Origin: Spirochaetales bacterium
GTDB taxonomy: Bacteria; Spirochaetota; Spirochaetia; JABMQR01
Direction of reading: 5' to 3'
Assembly: GCA_023139255.1 (NCBI GenBank)
Contig: JAGLNY010000231.1
Span: 1 to 12,704 of the forward strand
Length of the DNA stretch: 12,704 nucleotides
Shown: positions 6,891-12,704 of the stretch, one piece after another
Position numbering within the stretch: the stretch's first letter is position 1
Layout: each line of letters opens with the position of its first letter
The notes under the pieces: model-generated
What the model saw: the letters and a program-made list of their open reading frames with translations, nothing else
The model's database searches: none
Told to the model about the DNA's origin: nothing
Program-made: the position numbers and the translations under genes

Positions 6891-7094
6891 ATGACAGATA
6901 AGATGAATTTCGCAGTTTTCTGTTTAGAAAGCTATAAGCTTGCTCACAACCTCAAAGGTAAAGATGTGATAAAAATATTTATTCAATATAAAGTTTTTGA
7001 CTATATTAAATCGTTCTTTGATGTTCTCCATTCCACTGGGCAAAAGTATATTGTGAATGATTTAGATATTTACATTAGTTCAAGACAAATTTAA
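6891..7094 (+). CDS. DUF3791 domain protein
   Basis: 67 residues from the chosen start: NFAVFCLESYKLAHNLKGK, then the helical middle and the family's hallmark ending LHSTGQKYIVNDLDIYI. DUF3791 proteins are short helical proteins of unknown function often found beside DUF3990 genes. The start at 6891 is preferred because AGGA (6879-6882) lies eight bases before it and family members begin close to the (N/F)FAVFCLE motif. The in-frame ATG at 6876 would add five residues and overlap the previous stop (ATGA), but lacks a good binding site. The stop codon overlaps the stop of the convergent arsM gene. Last gene of the AT-rich island. Confidence 0.8.
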   Translation: MTDKMNFAVFCLESYKLAHNLKGKDVIKIFIQYKVFDYIKSFFDVLHSTGQKYIVNDLDIYISSRQI

Positions 7095-7894
7095 TTACAC
7101 GGTTTAACTGCCTCAATTGTTGCCGAAACAACATAATCTTCGATTTTACTTCCGGGAGCCCAATCGCGTATGAATTCGCGGCTTTCATCTTTTGGTTTAA
7201 TTTCTATTTCACCGAATCCTGCTGTTTCCAGCATCTTTTTTATCTCTATTATTGATGATGCCCCTGCCATACAACCGGTAAACATGGCCATACTCTCTTT
7301 AATATCTTTCGGCAGTTCAGCTGTAGCGACAATATCCGAGATTGCCAATCTTCCGCCGGGCTTTAGCACCCGAAAGGATTCCTGAAATACATCCTTTTTT
7401 TCCGGGGACAGGTTAATTACACAATTTGAGATAATCACATCTACAATACCATCTGCTACCGGTAGATTTTCAATTTCCCCTAACCGAAAATTCACATTGT
7501 TGTACTTTGATTGTTCAGCATTACGGCGTGCCTTGCTGATCATTTCAGGCGTCATATCTACACCAATCACCAATCCATCCTTGCCGACTTGCCTTGCAGC
7601 AAGAAAACAATCAAACCCGCCGCCGCTGCCTAAATCAAGAACTGTTTCGCCGGGTCTCAATGAAGCTATAGCATGGGGATTACCACAGCCTAAGCCCATA
7701 TTGGCTCCTTCCGGAACTTCATTTACTTCCTGACCTGAATAACCGAGTGCCATTGAAACTATTTGTGCATTTGTTGCTGCATCACCGCAGCATGAAGCGT
7801 CAGAACATCCGCATCCTGCATTATTTTTTTCAGCCACTTTTCCATACTGCTTACGAACTGCAGTACGGGTTTCGTCATTGTTAGTTTGAATCAT
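7091..7894 (-). CDS. arsM: Arsenite S-adenosylmethionine methyltransferase
   Basis: 267 residues, the normal length for bacterial ArsM. It methylates As(III) with S-adenosylmethionine in the cytoplasm, giving methylated and finally volatile arsenicals. Seen: the SAM-binding motif VLDLGSGGGFDCFLAARQVG (85-104) and GVDMTPEMI (111-119). The three conserved cysteines of the family are present: Cys70 in GLGCGNPHA, Cys158 in ISNCVINLS and Cys208 in TGCMAGA. An extra N-terminal Cys cluster (CGCSDASCCGD, 28-38) is common in bacterial members. GGAGG lies close ahead of the start. It follows the FAD-dehydrogenase gene by 30 bases on the same strand, so they are likely cotranscribed. No arsR, arsB or arsC is visible nearby. 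Its 3' end overlaps the stop codon of the convergent DUF3791 gene. Confidence 0.93.
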   Translation of the reverse strand: MIQTNNDETRTAVRKQYGKVAEKNNAGCGCSDASCCGDAATNAQIVSMALGYSGQEVNEVPEGANMGLGCGNPHAIASLRPGETVLDLGSGGGFDCFLAARQVGKDGLVIGVDMTPEMISKARRNAEQSKYNNVNFRLGEIENLPVADGIVDVIISNCVINLSPEKKDVFQESFRVLKPGGRLAISDIVATAELPKDIKESMAMFTGCMAGASSIIEIKKMLETAGFGEIEIKPKDESREFIRDWAPGSKIEDYVVSATIEAVKPCN

Positions 7895-7924
7895 TTGATT
7901 CTCCTCCTTCCATAATTTTATAAT

Positions 7925-9586
7925 CTATACATGATTCGGATCCTGATTTGCAGCTTCAGAGGTTGATATCTTACCAATCTTACCATAGAGAACCCCGATA
8001 GCGGCGGCAGCTTTCTCCCCATCAAGGGCAGATGATACGATGCCGCCAGAATAGCCTGACCCCTCACCGGCAGGATAGAGTCCCGGCAAACCCTTACACT
8101 CCATCAGTACAGGATCTCTCACTACCCGGACAGGTGATGATGTACGTGACTCGACACCCAGAACTATTGCATCACTGGAGATAAATCCCTTCATATTGTG
8201 GTTGAATGTTCTAAATCCTCTTTTAAGACGCAAGGCAATATCTTTCGGCAGCCATTTGTCCAATCGAGACAGTACAACCCCGGGGGCATAGGAACATTCA
8301 GGAAGGTCTGCAGATTGACGTCCTTCAACAAAGTCCAACAATTTCTGTGCAGGTGCCATCTGCCCCTTTCCATTAACCTTCGCCTCATGTTCTACCCACT
8401 GCTGATACCGTATTCCGGCTAAAGCGTGCCAGGCATCAACTGGAAGCCCCGGATTTTCTTGAAGAGTAAATTTTTCAGGGATATCCTCAGGCTGAATCTC
8501 AACGACTACTGCAGCATTTGACCAGCGGGTATTGCGATTTGAGGGAGACATCCCATTTAGTACAATTTCATCATCTGAAGTTGCTGAGGGGACAATTGTC
8601 CCGCCGGGACACATGCAAAATGAGTATACACCCCGTCCATCCGCCTGTGCCGTAAGCCGGTACGACGCCGTACCCAGGTCCCCGGGATCCTTCCCGTGAT
8701 ACTGAATAGAATCAATCTGCTCACGCGGATGTTCAACCCTGACACCCATTGCAAATGTTTTCGCTTCCAGCTCCGCACCGTTCCCAGCGAGTAGATTATA
8801 TACTTCACGGGCAGAGTGTCCGGTTGCCAGAATAACCCCTTCACCGACAATTTCCCTACCGTCTGCGGTAGTCACCCCTCTTACTATCTGTTTATCATCT
8901 CTATAAAGACCGGTGCATTGCGTATTGAAAAGTACTTCCCCGCCATAGGAGATAATTGTTTCCCTGATCTTATTGACTATACCGCTTGTCTTGTCTGTTC
9001 CAATATGGGGCTGCGCATCGGTAAGGATACTCTCTTCTGCGCCATGATAGTGCAGGATTGAGAGGATATGATTGATATTACCCCGCTTTTTCGATCTGGT
9101 GAAAAGTTTTCCGTCAGAAAAAGCCCCGGCTCCGCCTTCACCAAAGCAGTAATTTGAATCAGGATTCACCCTCTGTTCCCGGCCAATTAAGGCAATATCA
9201 CGTCTTCTTACCGACGTATCAGGTCCCCGTTCAACCACCATAGGTTTCAGTCCATACTCCAGCAATTTCAAGGCAGCAAACAGTCCTGCCGGACCAGCTC
9301 CGACAATAATCACTCTGCCTGCTCCTTTTCCTGAAACGCCGTCTCCCGAAACATCTTTCCAATCCGGTTTGTATGAACTGGCCACGGGAGGCTCTTCATC
9401 AATATATACGGTATAACGCAGGTTAACCTTGAGCTGTCCCCGCCTTGCATCGATTGAACGTTTATTCAGTACAAATGCACGGATCGTCTTCTCTGATATG
9501 TTAAGTTGTTTTGCTATAATCTTTCGAAGCACGTCATCCGGCTTCTTATAATACTGGTCTACTACAATAGTTATACTTTTAATCAT
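7925..9586 (-). CDS. FAD-dependent dehydrogenase, COG2509 family
   Basis: 553 residues, typical for this uncharacterised family of NAD(P)/FAD-dependent oxidoreductases. Seen: an N-terminal alpha/beta cap (1-65, with the conserved basic DARRGQLKVNLRYTVYID); the FAD dinucleotide motif VIIVGAGPAGLFAALKLLEY (92-111); NYCFGEGGAGAFSDGKLFTR (145-164), diagnostic of the family; ILATGHSA in the middle; and the C-terminal flavin-closing motif YPAGEGSGYSGGIVSSALDG (504-523). Cytoplasmic, with no signal peptide. The physiological substrate is unknown, and family members are often misnamed as electron-transfer or geranylgeranyl reductase-like proteins. The ribosome binding site is weak (GAAAG before ATG). 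First gene of a likely two-gene unit with arsM; whether it helps arsenic handling is only a guess from adjacency. Confidence 0.92.
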   Translation of the reverse strand: MIKSITIVVDQYYKKPDDVLRKIIAKQLNISEKTIRAFVLNKRSIDARRGQLKVNLRYTVYIDEEPPVASSYKPDWKDVSGDGVSGKGAGRVIIVGAGPAGLFAALKLLEYGLKPMVVERGPDTSVRRRDIALIGREQRVNPDSNYCFGEGGAGAFSDGKLFTRSKKRGNINHILSILHYHGAEESILTDAQPHIGTDKTSGIVNKIRETIISYGGEVLFNTQCTGLYRDDKQIVRGVTTADGREIVGEGVILATGHSAREVYNLLAGNGAELEAKTFAMGVRVEHPREQIDSIQYHGKDPGDLGTASYRLTAQADGRGVYSFCMCPGGTIVPSATSDDEIVLNGMSPSNRNTRWSNAAVVVEIQPEDIPEKFTLQENPGLPVDAWHALAGIRYQQWVEHEAKVNGKGQMAPAQKLLDFVEGRQSADLPECSYAPGVVLSRLDKWLPKDIALRLKRGFRTFNHNMKGFISSDAIVLGVESRTSSPVRVVRDPVLMECKGLPGLYPAGEGSGYSGGIVSSALDGEKAAAAIGVLYGKIGKISTSEAANQDPNHV

Positions 9587-9663
9587 TTTCTTTCATACCT
9601 TTAATGTAGAATGATAGTTTTAGTTACATGTAGATAAAGTAGTCATAACTATTGATTAATACA

Positions 9664-9701
9664 ACTGGTTTTTATTATGACCTATGATATATATACTGGT
9701 T
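9664..9701. repeat. Short direct repeat in the divergent promoter region
   Basis: ACTGGTT occurs at 9664-9670 and again at 9695-9701, exactly 31 bases apart, or about three helical turns. The second copy overlaps the best -10-like box for the rightward gene (TATACT, 9692-9697; no good -35 partner). This could be a pair of regulator half-sites between the divergent dehydrogenase genes, but seven-base repeats also arise by chance. Confidence 0.25.
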
Positions 9702-9731
9702 GTGATAACTTGAATCTGAGTAGTTTAGCCA

Positions 9732-9754
9732 AGGAGGAGTAGATGAATGATTGA
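9732..9754 (+). promoter_or_regulatory. Strong ribosome binding site with a 3-codon mini-ORF overlapping the next start
   Basis: AGGAGG (9732-9737) is followed five bases later by ATG AAT GAT TGA (9743-9754), a Met-Asn-Asp peptide. The ATG of the real gene (9747) lies inside this mini-ORF in another frame, nine bases from the binding site. Ribosomes could initiate at either ATG, and termination at 9754 leaves them next to the real start. Confidence 0.5.
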
Positions 9755-10922
9755 AGCCAGTAAAACCGGACAAAAAATTGAAATAATCACATACGGCATG
9801 GTCGGCGGAGGCGGAGGCGCCTTTATCGGCGATGTTCACCGCCGGGCGATAGGCCTTGATGGTAAAGCAGTATTAACTGCAGGTTGTTTCTCAAGGAGCA
9901 GGGATAAGACCCTGGCAGTTGGGGAAAACCTGCATCTGGACAATGAGCGGCTCTACACTTCTTATACTGAAATGGCTGAAGCGGAAGGGAAACGGGATGA
10001 TGGTATAGATTTTGTATCGATAGTAGCCCCCAACAACACACATTTTCCGGTCGCTAAAGCATTTCTGGAAAATGGAATTAATATTGTATGTGAAAAACCC
10101 CTCACAACCAACGCCGATGAAGCTGAGCAGCTTGCTGCCCTGGCTGCAAAGAAAGATCTTCTTTTCTGTGTCACCTACACCTATACAGGATGTACCGCTG
10201 TAAAGCAGGCAAAAGAGATGATTGAAAGGGGAGAAATCGGGGATATCCGGTTCGTGCATGCGGAGTACCCACAGGAGTGGCTGGCTGAATCCATCGAAAA
10301 AAATCCGGACAATAAGCAGGCCGTATGGAGAACTGACCCGAAACAGACCGGTATTTCAAACTGTGTCGGCGATATCGGAAGCCATATTGAAAACCTGGTT
10401 TCGTATGTTACAGGACTGGAAATTGAGAGCCTCTGTGCCAGGCTGGATAAAATCGGCGAAGGCAGGATTCTGGATGATAATGCCACGATAATGGTTAACT
10501 ATAAAGGCGGAGCAACAGGCGTATACTGGAGCTCTCAAATAGCAATCGGTCATGATAATGACTTGAGCTTTCGGATATACGGTTCAAAAGGTTCTATTGT
10601 GTGGAGACAGGAGACTCAAAACTATCTTAAGGTGACATATCTGGACAAACCCACCCAGACGCTTAGCCGGGGCCGTGACAGTTTTTTCCCAAGAGCGGCA
10701 TCTGTCTGCAGGACTCCCGCAGGGCATCCTGAGGGATATTTCGAAGCCTTTGCAACCATCTATTCTACCTTTATCGGGGCTCTTGCAAAGAAAAAAGCCG
10801 GCGAAAAACTTACCGGGGATGACCTGGATTTCCCCACTCCTGCAGATGGGATTCAGGGGGTCAGATTTATAGAAAAATGTGTGGAAAGCTCTGAAAAGGG
10901 TGTAGTCTGGGTAGATTATTAA
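9747..10922 (+). CDS. Gfo/Idh/MocA family NAD(P)-dependent oxidoreductase
   Basis: 391 residues. Rossmann domain with the glycine-rich GMVGGGGGAFIGDVHRRA (17-34), VAPNNTHFPVA (93-103) and the EKP hallmark (116-118). The substrate domain has an intact catalytic GDIGSHIEN (208-216; Asp209, His213), unlike the dehydrogenase at 2710-3810. The long GGGGGAFIG loop followed by HRRA, and the extended WRTDP...ISNCVGDIGSH segment, place it in a subgroup annotated as sugar, inositol or glycoside dehydrogenases. It probably oxidises a secondary hydroxyl of a sugar, glycoside or polyol in the cytoplasm. It is transcribed alone here, divergently from the FAD-dehydrogenase gene across a 160-base AT-rich gap. 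The start at 9747 is the only in-frame ATG near the strong AGGAGG; the ATG at 9743 ends after three codons. No close paralogy with the other two Gfo genes is obvious. Confidence 0.92.
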   Translation: MIEASKTGQKIEIITYGMVGGGGGAFIGDVHRRAIGLDGKAVLTAGCFSRSRDKTLAVGENLHLDNERLYTSYTEMAEAEGKRDDGIDFVSIVAPNNTHFPVAKAFLENGINIVCEKPLTTNADEAEQLAALAAKKDLLFCVTYTYTGCTAVKQAKEMIERGEIGDIRFVHAEYPQEWLAESIEKNPDNKQAVWRTDPKQTGISNCVGDIGSHIENLVSYVTGLEIESLCARLDKIGEGRILDDNATIMVNYKGGATGVYWSSQIAIGHDNDLSFRIYGSKGSIVWRQETQNYLKVTYLDKPTQTLSRGRDSFFPRAASVCRTPAGHPEGYFEAFATIYSTFIGALAKKKAGEKLTGDDLDFPTPADGIQGVRFIEKCVESSEKGVVWVDY

Positions 10923-11006
10923 AAGCATACCAGGTTCGTGTCAGTCGAGATTCGTGTAAGGCAGGTACATCCGGGATCTCTTCATTATAACACGATATCA
11001 ATCCAC

Positions 11007-12329
11007 CTACTCTACCGTCAGGCTCGGCATTATCCAACACCCGGCGATACTGGCAATAACATTTGACTTTCCCGCCCGGGTGTACAGACCTTTGAATTTG
11101 TTATTATAGACAAATAGCCCGAGAATGGTCTTGAATGCGCTTATTTGCGGCTTTCCATCCCTAAAGACAACCGCTTTTTCCTCGGAGGGAATACAAAATT
11201 CCTGCAGCAGGTAGTTCCCAACTGCTAAAGCATAGGTAATTTTCTCTTCCCACTTTTCCGGCGAGCAATCTCTTCCTATATAAACCCCTTTTGCCGCCCA
11301 AAGATCCATCGGCTTCAACACATAGGAGTCCTTCTGTTCCTTTACCGTATCTATGAGCTCTTCATCGCCAGTTAACTCCGCAGTGTATGGAATATGCCTA
11401 TCTATGAAAGCCCTTTGCTGCTCGTTCAGGAACCTGGTTTTCTTCTCGTCACACAAGATTGCAAATATTTTCTTGCTATGCATGACATGAGACCGAAACG
11501 GTCCTACGACGCACACAACGCCATCCCGGTATGCACGGAGAAAATCCGACACCTCATCGGCCCTGTTGACCAATTCGCTGCTCACAGCCCTTCTGTATAC
11601 TAAATCGATCCGCATGTTATCGAGAAAAAGTCCGCTGTTTTTATACTCAAGATGTGTTGGATCGGCAATAACCGTAGTAAAGCCCCGGGCGCAGAATGCC
11701 GTCTGAAACACTTTAAATTCTTCGGTTGTACCCTGCTCCTCGAAATCGACAATCGCCACATTAGGCGTATTTTCACCGCCATATTCTCTATAAAAAGTGA
11801 GTATCTCATCAATCCAGGAATCGAACAGCTCGTAATGACCGACATTGTATTCCCGTTGAATCTCTTTGATTATTTCCGATTCCAGTAAAATGTCCTCGAG
11901 GGTGTTGGTTTCATTCATTGCCGAAGTGCCGTCACCATTCAATTCACAGAATTTGAAATTATCGCCGCGCGGATTGAAAATATCGAAACGAGCTATAGGT
12001 ACATTGCGTTTGTATCCCGGATCAACTAAAATCAATTCCTCCATCAATGGGGAGAAACCAAAGTATTTTCTGAATTCCGGGTTTTCAAGATACTCTTTAA
12101 TAACTCTATCCAGTATACCGGTCAGTATCGATACGAGACCGTTGAATCCGGCAATGTCCTCTTTATCAAAGAAATTCGGTTGATACAGAAAGTCGATGAC
12201 TTCGCCTTTATACTTCGCATTGGATTCCGACAGTTTTTTTTCTACAGAGAGGAAATCTTTATAATATCCGTTGCTATTATCACGTACCATTTCCTGATAC
12301 CTATGCAGTACCTTGAGAGATTTATGCAC
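11007..12329 (-). CDS. Glutathionylspermidine-synthase-like ATP-grasp ligase
   Basis: 440 residues starting at GTG, with AAAGGA eight bases upstream and an in-frame TAA two codons before it. Seen: an N-terminal helical region ending in YKGEVIDFLYQPNFF (40-54); RNVPIARFDIF (108-118); the acidic CELNGDGTSAMNETNTLED (128-146); VYRRAVSSEL (244-253); VGPFRSHVMHSKKIFAIL (275-292); YVLKPMDLWAAKGVYIGRD (336-354), a lysine plus glycine-rich ATP-binding stretch; LLQEFCIP (374-381); and the end AGCWIMPSLTVE. This order fits the circularly permuted ATP-grasp/glutathionylspermidine synthase-like group, which joins a carboxylate to an amine with ATP. No amidase domain is present, so it is not the full bifunctional enzyme. 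Its partner substrates are unknown, and its place beside a sugar dehydrogenase is unusual. Confidence 0.75.
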   Translation of the reverse strand: MHKSLKVLHRYQEMVRDNSNGYYKDFLSVEKKLSESNAKYKGEVIDFLYQPNFFDKEDIAGFNGLVSILTGILDRVIKEYLENPEFRKYFGFSPLMEELILVDPGYKRNVPIARFDIFNPRGDNFKFCELNGDGTSAMNETNTLEDILLESEIIKEIQREYNVGHYELFDSWIDEILTFYREYGGENTPNVAIVDFEEQGTTEEFKVFQTAFCARGFTTVIADPTHLEYKNSGLFLDNMRIDLVYRRAVSSELVNRADEVSDFLRAYRDGVVCVVGPFRSHVMHSKKIFAILCDEKKTRFLNEQQRAFIDRHIPYTAELTGDEELIDTVKEQKDSYVLKPMDLWAAKGVYIGRDCSPEKWEEKITYALAVGNYLLQEFCIPSEEKAVVFRDGKPQISAFKTILGLFVYNNKFKGLYTRAGKSNVIASIAGCWIMPSLTVE

Positions 12330-12463
12330 TTGTTAAATCCTTTGCTATTAATGAAAGGTATCAATACCCCAGGGCTAATTGCGAGGCCTTTAGGATCCAG
12401 CGTGTCCAGTATACCCTCAACCTCACTGGCAGGACAACTCACATAGACCGGTTTTTCAGCCAT
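12242..12463 (-). CDS. Small ORF of unknown function, possibly a truncated gene
   Basis: 73 codons. The first 45 look genuinely coding (MAEKPVYVSCPASEVEGILD at the start), with GAGGAG (12472-12477) eight bases before the ATG. The last 28 or so codons run into the ATP-grasp gene in another frame and look like shadow sequence. Either this is a small gene overlapping its neighbour by 88 bases and coupling its translation, or it is the N-terminal remnant of a gene cut by a frameshift or deletion. A simple -1 fusion to the ATP-grasp protein is unlikely, because that frame has a TAA just upstream of the GTG start. No family was recognised and no enzymatic motif is visible. Confidence 0.4.
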   Translation of the reverse strand: MAEKPVYVSCPASEVEGILDTLDPKGLAISPGVLIPFINSKGFNKCINLSRYCIGIRKWYVIIATDIIKISSL

Positions 12464-12471
12464 AGTTAGTT

Positions 12472-12506
12472 CTCCTCACTCCTTACTCCTTACTCCTTAC
12501 TCCTTA
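12472..12506 (-). repeat. Five 7-bp tandem repeats carrying stop codons and ribosome-binding motifs
   Basis: On the minus strand, four perfect TAAGGAG units and one TGAGGAG unit follow one another. The first TAA is the stop codon of the upstream Gfo/Idh/MocA gene, and the last GAGGAG is the ribosome binding site of the following ORF. Seven is not a multiple of three, so stops fall in all three frames, and every unit also has an AGGAG core. Copy number could change by replication slippage. Confidence 0.85.
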
Positions 12507-12704
12507 CTGCAATTTAAATAGATCATCAATCTTGATAAGGGTTCCTGTCTCAAAAGATTTATTGGCAGCTATGCCCACAAGTATGGATTTTGCACCATCT
12601 AAAGGACCGGCGGCGGTTTTTAACGGATCTTCCCCTGCACCAAGGAATACATCATCCAACAGTTTTTTATCTCCACCTCCATGTCCGCCTTTTGCAGCTT
12701 CCCA
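12504..12704 (-). CDS. Gfo/Idh/MocA family oxidoreductase, C-terminal end (5' partial)
   Basis: 66 codons and a TAA are visible; the start lies beyond the right edge. The sequence GHGGGDKKLLDDVF, then LDGAKSILVGIAANKSFETG and IKIDDLFKL, is the usual ending of a Gfo/Idh/MocA subgroup. In that subgroup GHGGGD supplies substrate-pocket residues and the final helix packs on the Rossmann domain. It appears intact at this end. It is the upstream gene of the unit with the small ORF and ATP-grasp ligase; its stop codon is the first base triplet of the 7-bp tandem repeat. Substrate unknown. Confidence 0.8.
   Translation of the reverse strand, partial: WEAAKGGHGGGDKKLLDDVFLGAGEDPLKTAAGPLDGAKSILVGIAANKSFETGTLIKIDDLFKLQ

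Noticed and set aside
5839..7094. Island as an insertion sequence or integrative element
   Set aside because: No transposase, integrase, terminal inverted repeats or target duplications were found at its edges; only base composition and gene types suggest transfer.
9621..9651. Inverted repeat TAGTTA...TAACTA in the divergent gap
   Set aside because: Six-base AT-rich arms 19 bases apart are expected by chance in such sequence.
9587..9746. Sigma-70 promoter for the FAD-dehydrogenase/arsM unit
   Set aside because: Minus-strand candidates such as TTGTAT-17-TACTTT and TATCAT without a good -35 match poorly, so none can be singled out.
10934..10956. TTCGTGT direct repeat between the convergent genes, possible terminator or att site
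   Set aside because: The two seven-base copies form no hairpin and no T-tract follows; there is no integrase or element boundary nearby.
12320..12345. Programmed -1 frameshift joining the small ORF to the ATP-grasp gene
   Set aside because: TTTAAC resembles part of a slippery site, but the -1 frame reads TAA there, so the shift would terminate. The GTG start also has its own binding site.

Overview
The window looks like a chromosomal segment of a free-living, heterotrophic bacterium of moderate GC content. Three Gfo/Idh/MocA sugar oxidoreductases, a sugar isomerase-like TIM barrel, a large Cache/PAS sensor enzyme and a COG2509-type flavoprotein are compatible with an anaerobic or facultative lineage such as a spirochaete or a clostridium. 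This taxonomic guess is weak, because no rRNA or universal marker gene is present. No rRNA, tRNA, CRISPR array, insertion sequence or phage gene was seen.

Layout. 1-2508 (+) is the 3' part of a large membrane signalling enzyme: PHP phosphoesterase end, TM, Cache_2 sensor, TM, PAS, DUF294/GlnD-like nucleotidyltransferase. 2519-2709 (-) holds a short decayed coding remnant. 4637-2710 (-) is a two-gene unit, a sugar isomerase/epimerase TIM barrel followed by a Gfo/Idh/MocA dehydrogenase. It is fed by an intergenic region (4638-4998) with two overlapping, oppositely directed promoter-like elements and a 30-codon flavodoxin N-terminal remnant that keeps its ribosome binding site. 5712-4999 (-) is an RluA-type pseudouridine synthase.

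5839-7094 (+) is a compact, visibly AT-rich island of four small overlapping genes: a YYYLKYR-type small protein, a DUF3990 ADP-ribosyltransferase-fold protein, a conserved small protein and a DUF3791 protein. Its TTGACA-17-TATGGT promoter lies so close to the first ATG that the mRNA may be leaderless. This is the best candidate for a poorly described system here, probably a toxin/immunity or conflict module acquired by transfer. It ends tail to tail with arsM, and the stop codons overlap.

9586-7091 (-) is a two-gene unit of a COG2509 FAD-dependent dehydrogenase and an ArsM-type arsenite S-adenosylmethionine methyltransferase. 9747-10922 (+) is a second Gfo/Idh/MocA dehydrogenase. It starts behind a strong Shine-Dalgarno sequence and a 3-codon mini-ORF that overlaps its start codon. 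The right end (-) reads leftwards from a third Gfo/Idh/MocA gene (C-terminus only), through a 7-bp tandem repeat that supplies both stop codons and ribosome-binding motifs, into a small ORF of unknown nature and then a glutathionylspermidine-synthase-like ATP-grasp ligase.

How the genes work together. The three dehydrogenases and the TIM-barrel protein suggest oxidation and rearrangement of sugars, polyols or glycosides, but substrates cannot be read from sequence. The remnants at 2519-2709 and 4856-4948, and possibly the truncated-looking ORF at 12242-12463, show that rearrangement and gene decay have occurred. Convergent gaps at 2509-2709 and 10923-11006 contain no obvious hairpin-plus-T-tract terminator.
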